From contig CAWDBD010000028.1 in assembly GCA_963800395.1 (NCBI GenBank), positions 186,001-250,000 of the forward strand: a stretch of DNA of 64,000 bases, written 5' to 3'. The stretch comes from DASSBG01 sp963800395. Its GTDB lineage: Bacteria; Pseudomonadota; Gammaproteobacteria; Xanthomonadales; Rhodanobacteraceae. Made by a program: the position numbers and the translations under genes. This document shows positions 47,631-55,887 of the stretch, one piece after another; the first letter of the stretch is position 1, and every line of letters starts with the position of its first letter. The notes under the pieces are model-generated. The model made no database searches and was not told where the DNA came from. It saw only the letters and a list, made by a program, of their open reading frames with translations.

Positions 47631-48224
47631 ATGAAACTGAACACACAAAAGCGTACGATCACCGTTGCTCTCGCCATGGCCCTGGCCGCCTTCGCCAGCG
47701 TGCCCATGGCCAACGCCGGACAGATGCATTCGATGAAATCCTCCGACACCGTGATTGTGGGTGGTGCAGCCATGTATCCGTCGAAGAACATCATCCAGAA
47801 TGCGGTCAACTCCAAGGATCACACCACGCTGGTTGCCGCCATCAAGGCTGCCGGCCTGGTCGACACGCTGTCCGGTCCGGGGCCGTTTACGGTCTTCGCC
47901 CCGACCAACGAGGCCTTCGCCGCACTGCCGGAGGGTACTGTTGACAGCCTGCTGAAGCCCGAGAACAAGGCGACGCTCACCAAGATTCTGACCTACCACG
48001 TGGTGCCCGGGAAGATGACCTCACAGGATCTGGCCAAGGCGGTTGCGGCCGGCGGCGGCAAGGCTGAGCTGAAAACAGTGGAAGGTGGTTCGCTTACGGT
48101 GGGCAAGGACGGCGATCAGTGGACGGTAACCGATGACAAGGGCGATGTGGCCGATATCACCATTGCCGACGTCAATCAGTCCAACGGCATGATCTTCGTT
48201 GTCGACAAGGTACTGATGCCGTAG
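47631..48224 (+). CDS. exported fasciclin (FAS1) domain protein
   Basis: 197 residues with a signal peptide ending near VPMANAG. A single FAS1 domain occupies about residues 50-195: FTVFAPTNEAFAALPEGTVD is the H1 motif, YHVVPGKM the conserved Tyr-His block, and NGMIFVVDKVLMP the H2 end. Bacterial FAS1 proteins act in cell-surface adhesion or are secreted; their ligands are unknown. TGGAGACAAG precedes the ATG. A perfect intrinsic terminator 28 bases after the stop shows the gene is transcribed on its own or as the last gene. Confidence 0.93.
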   Translation: MKLNTQKRTITVALAMALAAFASVPMANAGQMHSMKSSDTVIVGGAAMYPSKNIIQNAVNSKDHTTLVAAIKAAGLVDTLSGPGPFTVFAPTNEAFAALPEGTVDSLLKPENKATLTKILTYHVVPGKMTSQDLAKAVAAGGGKAELKTVEGGSLTVGKDGDQWTVTDDKGDVADITIADVNQSNGMIFVVDKVLMP

Positions 48225-48252
48225 ACCCGGTAGCCGATTGAAGCTTGCGCGC

Positions 48253-48281
48253 GCCCCGGCATCCCTGCCGGGGCGTTTTTT
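48253..48281 (+). terminator. intrinsic terminator after the fasciclin gene
   Basis: GCCCCGGCA, a four-base loop and TGCCGGGGC form a perfect nine-base-pair GC-rich stem followed by GTTTTTT. This is the clearest rho-independent terminator in the window. Confidence 0.93.
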
Positions 48282-48419
48282 CAGCCGCGCGGCAGCCCTT
48301 CCGGCAGCCTGGCGATGGCAGTGCAGTCCGTCCAACCTGAATCTTCCTGAGCTGCGCCCTTTGCTTGCCCCCATGACGCCCCAATATAGACGAGACAACT
48401 CTGGCATACACGGCACATC

Positions 48420-49406
48420 ATGATCCCGATATCTCTCCTGGACCTGGCTCCGGTAACCGAAGGCAGCGATCCGGCGCGAGCCTTCCACAACACCCTGGAC
48501 CTGGCACAGACAGCCGAACGGCTCGGTTATCGGCGTTACTGGCTGGCCGAGCATCACAACATGCCCGGTATTGCCAGTGCAGCGACTGCCGTGCTGATCG
48601 GGTACGTGGCCGGCGGTACCTCGCGGATTCGGGTCGGCGCCGGCGGCATCATGCTGCCCAACCATTCGCCCTTGCAGGTGGCCGAGCAGTTCGGCACGCT
48701 GGGCACGCTGTACCCGGGTCGTATCGACCTGGGGCTCGGGCGCGCGCCGGGCACCGATCAGCCCACCGCACAGGCGCTGCGTCGCTACTTTGACAGCGCC
48801 GACGACTTCCCGCAGAACGTGGTCGAGCTGCTGCAGTATTTCGAACCGGCAGAGGCAGACCAGCGTGTCCAGGCCGTACCCGGTGCCGGCGTCGACGTGC
48901 CGGTCTGGTTGCTCGGATCCAGCCTGTTCAGTGCCGGCCTGGCCGCGCACCTCGGCCTGCGCTACGCGTTTGCCTCGCATTTCGCCCCCGACGCCATGGA
49001 ACAGGCGCTGCACAACTATCGCCGTGACTTTCAGCCATCGGCACAACTGCAACAGCCACACGCCATGCTCGGCCTCAACGTGGTGGCAGCCGACAGCGAC
49101 GCCGAGGCGCGCCGTCTGTTCACCACACAGCAGCAAAGCTTCATCAACCTGCGCCGCGGCCGGCGCGGCCTGGTTCCGCCGCCAATCGACGATATCGACA
49201 GCTACTGGACTGCCAGCGAAAAAGCGGGCGTTGAGCGGGCGCTCGCCTGCTCGGTGGTTGGCGGTCCGGATACGGTAAGCAAGGGCATCAGGGACTTTTT
49301 CGAACGTCACAAGCCCGACGAGCTGATCCTGACAGCCAACATCTTTGACCATGCGGCCCGACTCAAGTCGTTCGAAATCGCGGCAAAGGTGTGCGACAGT
49401 CTCTGA
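48420..49406 (+). CDS. LLM-class flavin-dependent oxidoreductase (luciferase-like monooxygenase)
   Basis: 328 residues with the TIM-barrel luciferase-like fold: RYWLAEHHNMPGIASAA near the N-terminus, RIRVGAGGIMLPNHSPL, and LYPGRIDLGLGRAPG. It resembles the alkanal-monooxygenase-like group that includes E. coli YhbW, and should use FMNH2 from a partner reductase. The oxidised substrate is unknown. A cupin gene begins 66 bases downstream on the same strand. Confidence 0.9.
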   Translation: MIPISLLDLAPVTEGSDPARAFHNTLDLAQTAERLGYRRYWLAEHHNMPGIASAATAVLIGYVAGGTSRIRVGAGGIMLPNHSPLQVAEQFGTLGTLYPGRIDLGLGRAPGTDQPTAQALRRYFDSADDFPQNVVELLQYFEPAEADQRVQAVPGAGVDVPVWLLGSSLFSAGLAAHLGLRYAFASHFAPDAMEQALHNYRRDFQPSAQLQQPHAMLGLNVVAADSDAEARRLFTTQQQSFINLRRGRRGLVPPPIDDIDSYWTASEKAGVERALACSVVGGPDTVSKGIRDFFERHKPDELILTANIFDHAARLKSFEIAAKVCDSL

Positions 49407-49472
49407 GCGCAGTCCGGATCCTGCACCGACACGGTTTTCCGGTCGCCCTCGCCTGCCATCTGGAGAAACAGC

Positions 49473-49853
49473 ATGCAGCCCAGCCAGCCGATGAACTTCG
49501 AGAAGGCTCTGAGCGAACTTGAAACATACTGGTCACCGCGGATCATCGGCCAGGTCAACGACCAGTACATCAAGGTGGCGAAGCTCAAGGGCGAATTCAC
49601 ATGGCATGCGCATGACGACGAGGACGAGATGTTTCTCGTGATCTACGGGCGGTTGAAAATTCAGCTGCACGATGGCGAGGTCAACCTCAAGGCCGGCGAT
49701 GCCTATGTGGTGCCGCGTGGCGTCATGCACAATCCTGTCGCCGATGAAGAATGCGGGGTTGTGCTGATCGAGACCGTCAGCACTCGGCATACCGGCGACG
49801 TGATCGACCCACACACCCGAACCATCGAGCAGCAGCGGCAGGGCAGCAAATGA
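49473..49853 (+). CDS. single-domain cupin protein
   Basis: 126 residues with the cupin metal-binding pattern HAHDDEDEMFLVIYGRL (His, His, Glu) and PRGVMHNPVADEEC (second motif His). FNEK-type N-terminus. No catalytic partner is evident; small cupins of this kind can be sugar isomerases, dioxygenases or stand-alone metal-binding proteins. It follows the luciferase-like gene and precedes a hypothetical membrane-associated gene, so the three may be cotranscribed. Confidence 0.85.
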   Translation: MQPSQPMNFEKALSELETYWSPRIIGQVNDQYIKVAKLKGEFTWHAHDDEDEMFLVIYGRLKIQLHDGEVNLKAGDAYVVPRGVMHNPVADEECGVVLIETVSTRHTGDVIDPHTRTIEQQRQGSK

Positions 49854-49969
49854 TGCTTGCACCAGCCTGACTGGCTCAGCGCATGGGCCTTGCAGCACGT
49901 ACGGAACTTGTCGGCCGAGCTGCGCTACCATCCGCATGCGAGCAAAGCTCCGGTCGACGGAAGAATCCC

Positions 49970-50410
49970 ATGCCAAGACAATATCCCGATAGTGCACCCG
50001 CCCTGCTCAAGTCCGTGGCCGTGCTGCAATTGAAACTGTTGCTGGACGCGCTGAGGGATCTGATTCTCAGCCCCGTGGCACTGGTCGCCGCACTCGCCGA
50101 CCTGCTCTTGCTGAAATGGCAGCGGCCGCAATTTTTCCGTTGGGTGCTGCGCACTGGCGCCTTCAGTGATCACTGGATCGACTTGTGGTCCGAGGCTGCA
50201 GAATCGGAGGATCCGCACGAGAACGTGGACGCCCTGCTCGACCGCCTGGAACAGGTCGTGCGCGACCCGAAGACCGGCGCACGCAAGGCCCGCATTCTCA
50301 AGCGCTGGGCCGAACGCCAGGTGGCCCAGGCCCGCAAGCAGGCCAGTGCACAACTTTCTGCCAGACTGACCTCTCCATCGAACGACAACGACAGTACGCA
50401 ACAGAAGTGA
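49970..50410 (+). CDS. hypothetical protein with N-terminal hydrophobic segments
   Basis: 146 residues from the ATG after GACGGAAGAA; the upstream in-frame extension looks non-coding. Two hydrophobic stretches (about 15-45, LKLLLDALRDLILSPVALVAALADLLLL) suggest membrane association, followed by an amphipathic, charged C-terminal half (ENVDALLDRLEQVVRDPKTG) that may be a coiled coil. I do not recognise the family and no function can be given. It ends about 137 bases before the convergent phosphoesterase gene. Confidence 0.6.
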   Translation: MPRQYPDSAPALLKSVAVLQLKLLLDALRDLILSPVALVAALADLLLLKWQRPQFFRWVLRTGAFSDHWIDLWSEAAESEDPHENVDALLDRLEQVVRDPKTGARKARILKRWAERQVAQARKQASAQLSARLTSPSNDNDSTQQK

Positions 50411-50547
50411 GACGGGTCGCTGCGCAGCACATCACACGCCCGGCCACAGGAAAGCCAGCGAGATCATCTTGAGGTCCTGCCCGGATCTGCGGACAGGGGC
50501 ACATGCCGGCTTGCCACAGCCGGCCACCGTGGTCCCTGCCTGCCGTG

Positions 50548-52014
50548 CTACTGCTCTCGTCGTCCGTACTGAAGCATGTACGCACGGCTGTCCGCGCGCG
50601 TGCGTATTTGCAGGAGAAGCGCCTCACGCTCCTCGGCAGTAAGCGACGCACCCTTTCTGCGCGTCTCGGTGGCCACCACCAGGCTTTTCTGCAAATCATT
50701 CAGAGGCAGATCATCGGCACGCTGCAGTGCCGCCGGCGGCACCTGCGGACGATCCAGTTCCGGCAAGTCCTCACGAGGCTTGTCCAGGGTCAGCACTGAG
50801 GTGAGCGTCGGGGCGTGAGGGATGCGTCTGCTTTGCGGCATCTTGTCCCAGGGAATGCTCTTCCATTCCTGCAACGTGGACAGAACCGAGGTGTGGTCGA
50901 ACGGGGTGCAAGGCGTCGCCTGCGGCGCACGGAATACTGTTCCGGCAGCGATATAGGGTGATATGAGCAAGGTCGGCACGCGCACGCCAAAACGGTCGAA
51001 ACGAAAGCCGTGCTGCCCCGGGTCACTGGCCGAGTCCGGCGTGGTGGCACCGAAAAGGGTCTTGGCATGGTCGTAACAGCCGCCGTGCTCGTCATAGGTA
51101 ATCAGCAGCAGTGTCTCGTTGGCATGCTTTCCTGTGACCACCGCCTGCCAGGCGTCAAAGATGAACTGCTCGCCAGCGCGGATGTCATGCGGCGGATGAT
51201 CGTCGTTGGGCTCAATCTGGAAACTGGGTTCGAGAAACGTGTAATCCGGCAAGTCGCCATTCCTGGCATCTTCCTTGAATCGATCGAAACCATGGAAATG
51301 CCCTTCCAGAAGCGGGTCCCACAGTTTGGGCAACTGTGCACGCGTGAGTGAAATCAGTTCGGTATCGTTATAGACCTTCCATGAGACGCCCACAGCTTCC
51401 AGTGTGTTGAAGATGGTCGGCACATCGTACTGGAACGGATCGTAGGGCCAGTTGTCGACCCGACCGCTGGACGTGCCGCAATGGACGAAGGCACGGTTGG
51501 GCCAGGTCTGGGTCGGCGACGAACAGCTCCACTGGTCGCTGACCGCATAATGGCGTGCCAGCGCATTGATCACATTGGCCTGCCTGGAAGGCGAGTACAT
51601 CTGCATGATCTGCTCCGGCGTGCTCGATGCCCGGGCATAGTCGATGTAGAACCCTTTCATCTGGTCAGGCGCGTCCGGCGACGGCGTGTGTGGACCGAAC
51701 AACTGGTAGGTCATGTTGGCGAAGCTTTCTTCCGGGTCGGGGTCGGGCACGACCGTGTTCTCTGCCTCTCGGGACACGTATGCCCTGCCCGACGGGCCAC
51801 CGGAGAAGAACGCAGCATTGACGGGATTCCAGAACGGATTGGAAGGGTCACGCGGCGGAAAGTAAGCCAAGCCGTCGTACAGCGGCGCGCTGCCCGGCGG
51901 GATCACATGCGCCGGCTTGTTGCCCTGATCCGCATACAGATACCCCAGCATATTGTCGAGCGAGCGATTCTCCATCATGAGCACGACAATGTGCTTGATC
52001 TTGTCCAGTGACAT
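50548..52014 (-). CDS. phosphoesterase family protein (phospholipase C/acid phosphatase-like)
   Basis: 488 residues from the ATG that follows GGGAGGAG; an in-frame GTG 33 bases upstream is less likely. The N-terminal KHIVVLMMENRSLDNMLGY is the hallmark of the phosphoesterase superfamily containing non-haemolytic phospholipase C and AcpA acid phosphatases; further blocks are ITYDEHGGCYDH, FGVRVPTLLISPYI and FDHTSVLSTLQEW. There is no signal peptide, so it would be cytoplasmic or exported by another route. Substrate specificity cannot be read from the sequence. Confidence 0.87.
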   Translation of the reverse strand: MSLDKIKHIVVLMMENRSLDNMLGYLYADQGNKPAHVIPPGSAPLYDGLAYFPPRDPSNPFWNPVNAAFFSGGPSGRAYVSREAENTVVPDPDPEESFANMTYQLFGPHTPSPDAPDQMKGFYIDYARASSTPEQIMQMYSPSRQANVINALARHYAVSDQWSCSSPTQTWPNRAFVHCGTSSGRVDNWPYDPFQYDVPTIFNTLEAVGVSWKVYNDTELISLTRAQLPKLWDPLLEGHFHGFDRFKEDARNGDLPDYTFLEPSFQIEPNDDHPPHDIRAGEQFIFDAWQAVVTGKHANETLLLITYDEHGGCYDHAKTLFGATTPDSASDPGQHGFRFDRFGVRVPTLLISPYIAAGTVFRAPQATPCTPFDHTSVLSTLQEWKSIPWDKMPQSRRIPHAPTLTSVLTLDKPREDLPELDRPQVPPAALQRADDLPLNDLQKSLVVATETRRKGASLTAEEREALLLQIRTRADSRAYMLQYGRREQ

Positions 52015-52242
52015 GCGACTCCTCCCGTGACGATGCTCGCTGCTCACGGTAGCGGGTCAAGGCGGGCCGGGCAAATCACGTACTCGGCCGCTGCTTGGGG
52101 ATCTCTGATCAACCCCGGTACTGGCCTCAATCTCCAGCCCAGGGGATGGCTGCAGATCTCCCTGCCCCATCTATCATTGGGCCACGGATCGGAATAAGCT
52201 TCCTCGTGCAAGGTCTTCCCGACCTTCCCGAAGGAGAGTGCC

Positions 52243-52371
52243 GTGAGCAAGGGTCAGGATTCAAGGAAAAACGAAAAGAAAAAACCGCTCAAGACAATGA
52301 AGGAAAAAAGAGCAGCAAAGCAGGACAAGAAAGCCGGCAAGGGCCTGCCAAGTCAAGCGCTGAAAAACTGA
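52243..52371 (+). CDS. small lysine-rich basic protein, GTG start
   Basis: 42 residues, easily missed for its length and its GTG start, but preceded by a clear AAGGAGAG eight bases upstream. About a third of the residues are Lys, with only a few acidic ones (KNEKKKPLKTMKEKRAAK and QDKKAGKGLPSQALKN), so the product is strongly basic and helical. No cysteine or membrane segment. It resembles small Lys-rich proteins that bind nucleic acid or ribosomes, but I cannot name a family. It converges on the M61 peptidase gene with about 20 bases between the stops. Confidence 0.62.
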   Translation: MSKGQDSRKNEKKKPLKTMKEKRAAKQDKKAGKGLPSQALKN

Positions 52372-52392
52372 TGCCGGACTTGTTCCCGGACC

Positions 52393-54346
52393 CTACTTCC
52401 GGGCAGCGATAATCTGGCTCAGGTAATCCGGCGTACCCTCGATGCGCTGCAGGTGCGGGTATTTGAGACCGCCGTGGTAGTCGACCGGGATGGTGTGATA
52501 GCCGCCCTGGTAGTTGAAGGACAGCTCTATCGGTGACTTGCTGTCCCTGGCCGCGGCAATCGCATCCTTGAGCACATCGGTCGAGTAGTCCTGGCCATTG
52601 ACCGCGACCAGGGTGGCCCCGGTGCTCACTCCGGCCTTGAACGCAGGGCCGTCCCACAGCACGTCATTGATTTGCGCCTGCTTGTTGATGCTCAGGCCAA
52701 TTGACCAAATGAAGTTGTAGAGGTGACGCTCCGGTTCGGGACGGTTGTCGTACTGCTTCTCGAACGCGCTTTGCTGGTCGGTGTAGACCAGCTTCCAGCC
52801 GCTGGCGGCAAGGCCAGCAAGCAGTGGCGGATCGAGCGAATCGACATGCTCGTGCAGGAACCCTGCCCAGTCATGCCTGACCACGCCGTTCAGTGCCGCG
52901 ACCACGTCATCGAAGCTGTAGGTCTTTGGGACAAAGCTGCCGTTGTCGACGCCGAAGAAGGCCCGGGCGAAGTCATCCAGGGACCTGCGGCCATCCGTCA
53001 GCTTGCGAATCTCGGCATCAGCCGCCAGCCACATCATCTGGCCAGCGCTGTAGTACTCCTCGCTCATCTGCCAGCTTCGATACGGCAGGCTCCTGCGGCG
53101 CGCTGCAACCGGGTCGTTGGTGGTGTCTTCCAGTGTGCGCCACTTGAAACCGGGGCGGTTGCGCTCGTACTTGGCCGCGTACATTGCCAGCGCGTCACGG
53201 AACTGCTGCGATGTCCACATGCCGGCACGCGCGGTCAGCACCAGCCCCCAGTATTGGGTCTGGCCCTCGTATACCCACAGCATCGAATCGCCCATCGGCA
53301 CATTGAAGTTGGGGGTCCACAGATCCGCGGGCCGACGAAACTTGCCATTCCAGGAATGGGCAAACTCGTGCGCAAGCAGGTCGCGGTCTGGCGCGTTCTC
53401 GGCCCAGCCGGTGAAGTAGTCGGTGCCCAGGCCGTTCTCGCTGGACTGGTGGTGCTCGGTGCCGTTCCCGGCCAGCACCTCGGAAAGCGACAACAGAAAA
53501 TCGTAATGATCGTAGTGGTGCGAGCCGAAAAGTTTCAGTGCCTGGGTTACCAGGTTGCGATGCACCTGCAACTGCTCTGCTGTCATCTCGAGGTATTTGG
53601 GTGCATCGGCGACAACATCCAGGTGGACCGGCACCTGGCCGCCCGGGTTGAGGTCGACCCGCTTGAAGTGGCGTCCGGCGTAGACCGGCGAATCGACCAG
53701 CGTATTGAACGCCACCGGTTTGAAGGTGACGGTGTCGCCGCTGCGCGATGCGGTCTCCAGCGCGGTACCCAGTTGCCAGTCCTTCGCCACGGTCACGCTG
53801 GGCGCGAAGGTGATGGCGCGTGCGAAGTAGCCAGCCGGATACAGCGCCGTCCTGCTCCAGTCCATGTCCATCATGCGGTCAGTAATCTCGAAGCCGCCCC
53901 GGCGCGGCGACAGGTACTGGAACTGCACGTCAAGCGAGGCGACGCCCTTCGGGCACGTCCACATGAAATGCATACACGTTGTACTCGTCGCGTTTCCACT
54001 TCAGCGGCTCGCCGTTGGCCGTGATCCTGAGCCCGGCCAGCATGGCGATCGGCCCGGTGGGCGAGTGATTGCCGGGGATCCACTGCGGATAAAGCAGCGT
54101 CAGTGCGCCGGGTCTGACGGGGACGGTCTCGTGCACGCGAAAAATACCCTGCTGCGTGTCGCTGGCATCCACATGCAGGGTGATGGTCCCGGGATACGGC
54201 GTATCCTGCGGCGGCGGCACCGCGCTGCTGCGCGTTTCCCGCGCGCTCACGGCAGCCATTGCAAAGATCAATGCTGTGGCCAAAACCACACGGGCCATCT
54301 TGACGTGCGCAGCCGCTGACAAGTTGTTGCGAGAAAAAACGCTCAT
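52393..54346 (-). pseudogene. M61-family glycyl aminopeptidase gene interrupted by a +1 frameshift
   Basis: A signal-bearing N-terminal part (54346 to about 53935: ATALIFAMAAVSA, YPQWIPGNHSPTGP) and a longer C-terminal part (from about 53945 to 52393) lie in different frames. The join is at CCCGAAGGGCGTC on the minus strand (53945-53947 on plus is CCC): removing one G gives VPEGVASLDVQF, the sequence expected for M61. The downstream part has the metallopeptidase motif HEFAHSWNGK and a C-terminal PDZ domain. The start follows GGAG and a signal peptide. If the extra G is real, the gene makes a truncated 138-residue product; a sequencing error or slippage is possible. Confidence 0.85.
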
Positions 54347-54440
54347 GGAGGACTCCGGCAAGCGGTATGTTGTATGGATTGATTTGAATGCCGCCTACTC
54401 TACACGGCCACCCGCGTACGCACGAGGCGCGATGCGACTG

Positions 54441-54463
54441 CAGGAGCGGGCCATGCCCGCGAT
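54441..54463. repeat. REP-like palindrome
   Basis: The 23 bases at 54441-54463 read GGAGCGGGC, CAT, GCCCGCGAT in order and closely match the Pseudomonas-type REP core (GGAGCGGGCTTGCCCGCGAT-like). REP elements are dispersed by RAYT transposases; none is in this window. Confidence 0.5.
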
Positions 54464-54502
54464 CCAGGATGAAAGGCCGACATCAGTTTTCTCGACACAG
54501 AA

Positions 54503-54547
54503 CGCCAGTCGCAAGGCCGTATCCGCTGTCACACCGCGCCGTTCACG
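54503..54547 (-). pseudogene. fragment of a second higA antitoxin gene
   Basis: Read on the minus strand these 45 bases encode RERRGVTADTALRLA, identical to residues in the intact HigA at 55220-55264, although six of the fifteen codons differ, all synonymously (39 of 45 bases match). No start, Shine-Dalgarno or rest of a HigA frame surrounds it. It is therefore a decayed, independently diverged copy rather than a fresh duplication. Confidence 0.65.
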
Positions 54548-54601
54548 CAGCAAGTGCTGGATGCACGCCGTCGACCTGCGTCAGTATCGCGAAGGCTCCT
54601 T

Positions 54602-54621
54602 ATTCCGGCCTGCGCCGGGAT
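54602..54621. repeat. short hairpin beside the urocanase-tail copy
   Basis: The 20-base palindrome ATTCCGGC-CTGC-GCCGGGAT lies 37 bases before the urocanase-like tail at 54659. A related larger palindrome (57049-57080) lies 38 bases beyond the true hutU stop, in the same relative orientation, which suggests the tail and its flanking hairpin were copied together. Confidence 0.5.
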
Positions 54622-54658
54622 GGCGGTTGCAGGGCTGGCGGCTTGCGTGCGAAATCCG

Positions 54659-54880
54659 TCACACCATCGGCAGATTCAGGCCCTGTTCTTTGGCGCAGTC
54701 GATGGCGTCTTCAAAACCGGCATCACGCAAAGCCCGCTCGCAGGTGCCATGCTGCTTGCGTGCAAGCCCGATATCGATCTTGCAGCGCTCCAGGTGGGTC
54801 AGTTCGCGACGTTCCATCGCCCGGCTGACAGCGCGGCTTATGGCCATTTGTGCCATGCGGTTCATCTCCGGGGGAGCCAT
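54659..54880 (-). CDS. small protein ending in a urocanase C-terminal tail, function unknown
   Basis: 73 residues from the ATG preceded by GGTGG; a TTG start 69 bases earlier is possible. Codon choice is high in G/C at third positions, like real genes here. The N-terminal 50 residues (MNRMAQMAISRAVSRAMER, HLERCKIDIGLARKQ) are unrecognised. The last 22 residues, DAGFEDAIDCAKEQGLNLPM plus V, match the end of the HutU protein at 57119 with 19 or 20 identities. About 66 bases align at the DNA level with about eight mismatches. It looks like a gene fused to, or built on, a duplicated urocanase tail; expression is unproven. Confidence 0.45.
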   Translation of the reverse strand: MAPPEMNRMAQMAISRAVSRAMERRELTHLERCKIDIGLARKQHGTCERALRDAGFEDAIDCAKEQGLNLPMV

Positions 54881-55093
54881 GTCGTGACCACCAAGCACAG
54901 CGGCCAAAGCGGATCGGACCCATGGCATCGGCAGGAGTGTGTTTGGCAACGCAGACGCGGGCGCTTTTCAGCCGCCGAGTCGCCGTCCAGGATTCAAGCA
55001 GAAGCTCCCCCGCGTGATGCCAGCCGCAAAATACTGAGGCTTTCCCCTGATACGCCTGGCAAACCCGGTCCCTTCCTGGACTCAAGCGTGGTC

Positions 55094-55399
55094 TCAGGCA
55101 GCGCGGGGCATGACAGCCACTTCGCGCTTGATCTGCTTCCCGGATGCCATCTCGGCCAGACGAAGGTCATAGGCGGCCTGAAGGTTCAGCCAGAACTGCG
55201 GCGAACTATCGAAATACCGCGCCAGCCGCAGCGCGGTATCCGCCGTCACGCCGCGCCGTTCACGCACAATGTCGTAGATGCGGGGCGCCGGCACGCTGAG
55301 TGCCTTGGCGAGCGCGTTTGCACTCATGCCGAGTTCCTTGAGGAAGTCTTCGCGCAGAACTTCCCCGGGGTGAATGGGGCGCATGCCATTTTTGATCAT
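55094..55399 (-). CDS. higA: HigA-family antitoxin
   Basis: 101 residues from an ATG with GGAG seven bases upstream, which is the standard family start. A Cro/C1-type helix-turn-helix is seen: MRPIHPGEVLREDFLKELGM, ALAKALSVPAPRIYDIV, then RERRGVTADTALRLARYF and a WLNLQAAYDLR tail typical of HigA. It neutralises HigB by binding and represses the operon. It follows higB with a 13-base gap (toxin first, the usual HigBA order). A 45-base fragment of a second higA lies about 550 bases downstream. Confidence 0.95.
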   Translation of the reverse strand: MIKNGMRPIHPGEVLREDFLKELGMSANALAKALSVPAPRIYDIVRERRGVTADTALRLARYFDSSPQFWLNLQAAYDLRLAEMASGKQIKREVAVMPRAA

Positions 55400-55412
55400 C
55401 AGCTTGCTCCAA

Positions 55413-55691
55413 TCAATGATAGTCAACGATTTCCACCTGTTCCGCTTCCTTTCCATTCCAAACGAAGCAGATGCGAAACTGGTCGTTGATCCGGATGCTG
55501 TACTGGCCGGTGCGATCGCCTTTCAGGGCCTCCAGACGGTTGCCGGGCGGCGAGCGAAGATCACGCAATTCTTGCGCGGCAGCGACGTGCCCAAGCTTGC
55601 GCATTGCCACTGTGGCGATAGTCGAAAACCGCCGCGATTTGCCGCGCTCGAACAGCGCCTGCGTATCCGTACAGCGGAAGCTCCGAATCAT
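55413..55691 (-). CDS. higB: HigB-family mRNA interferase toxin
   Basis: 92 residues of the RelE/ParE fold: MIRSFRCTDTQALFERGKSRRF at the start in short form MIRSFRCTDTQALFERG, LRSPPGNRLEALKGDR, then INDQFRICFVWNGKEAEQVEI and DYH at the end. HigB cleaves mRNA on the ribosome. It is first in the operon, so toxin is made before antitoxin. The ATG is about nine bases from the -10 box and has no Shine-Dalgarno, so the message is probably leaderless. A TATAAT and a 14-base palindrome lie immediately upstream. Confidence 0.95.
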   Translation of the reverse strand: MIRSFRCTDTQALFERGKSRRFSTIATVAMRKLGHVAAAQELRDLRSPPGNRLEALKGDRTGQYSIRINDQFRICFVWNGKEAEQVEIVDYH

Positions 55692-55699
55692 GCGAGCAG

Positions 55700-55726
55700 A
55701 TTATAACGTTTAACGTTAAACATCAA
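55700..55726 (-). promoter_or_regulatory. higBA promoter with a palindromic operator, probably leaderless
   Basis: On the minus strand a consensus TATAAT (55705-55700) is preceded by the perfect 14-base palindrome GTTTAACGTTAAAC (55721-55708) and by TTGATG at 55726-55721, giving a short 15-base spacer. The palindrome fills the spacer and is a natural HigA operator. The predicted start point lies within one to three bases of the higB ATG. Confidence 0.75.
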
Positions 55727-55851
55727 CCCGGACGGTTACGGCTGCCGCATGTGGGTAGCAAGCTCGGTGGGCTGAGCGGAGCGGCCAGACGGGAATGGAA
55801 ACCCGATCCGGTTTCTGGAGGGAACGCGCCGCCACGCTGGAGTTGCGCAGC

Positions 55852-55880
55852 TTGACAGAATAGACCGACCGGTCTATTAG
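55852..55880 (+). promoter_or_regulatory. promoter with NemR-type operator upstream of the TetR gene
   Basis: TTGACA at 55852-55857 and TATTAG at 55875-55880 are 17 bases apart, an excellent sigma-70 promoter. The spacer carries TAGACCGACCGGTCTA (55861-55876), which matches the TAGACC-N4-GGTCTA box bound by NemR-like TetR regulators. The -10 box ends seven bases before the ATG at 55888, so the transcript is predicted to start at or next to the initiation codon. Autorepression by the encoded TetR protein is likely. Confidence 0.8.
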
Positions 55881-55887
55881 TAGTCCC

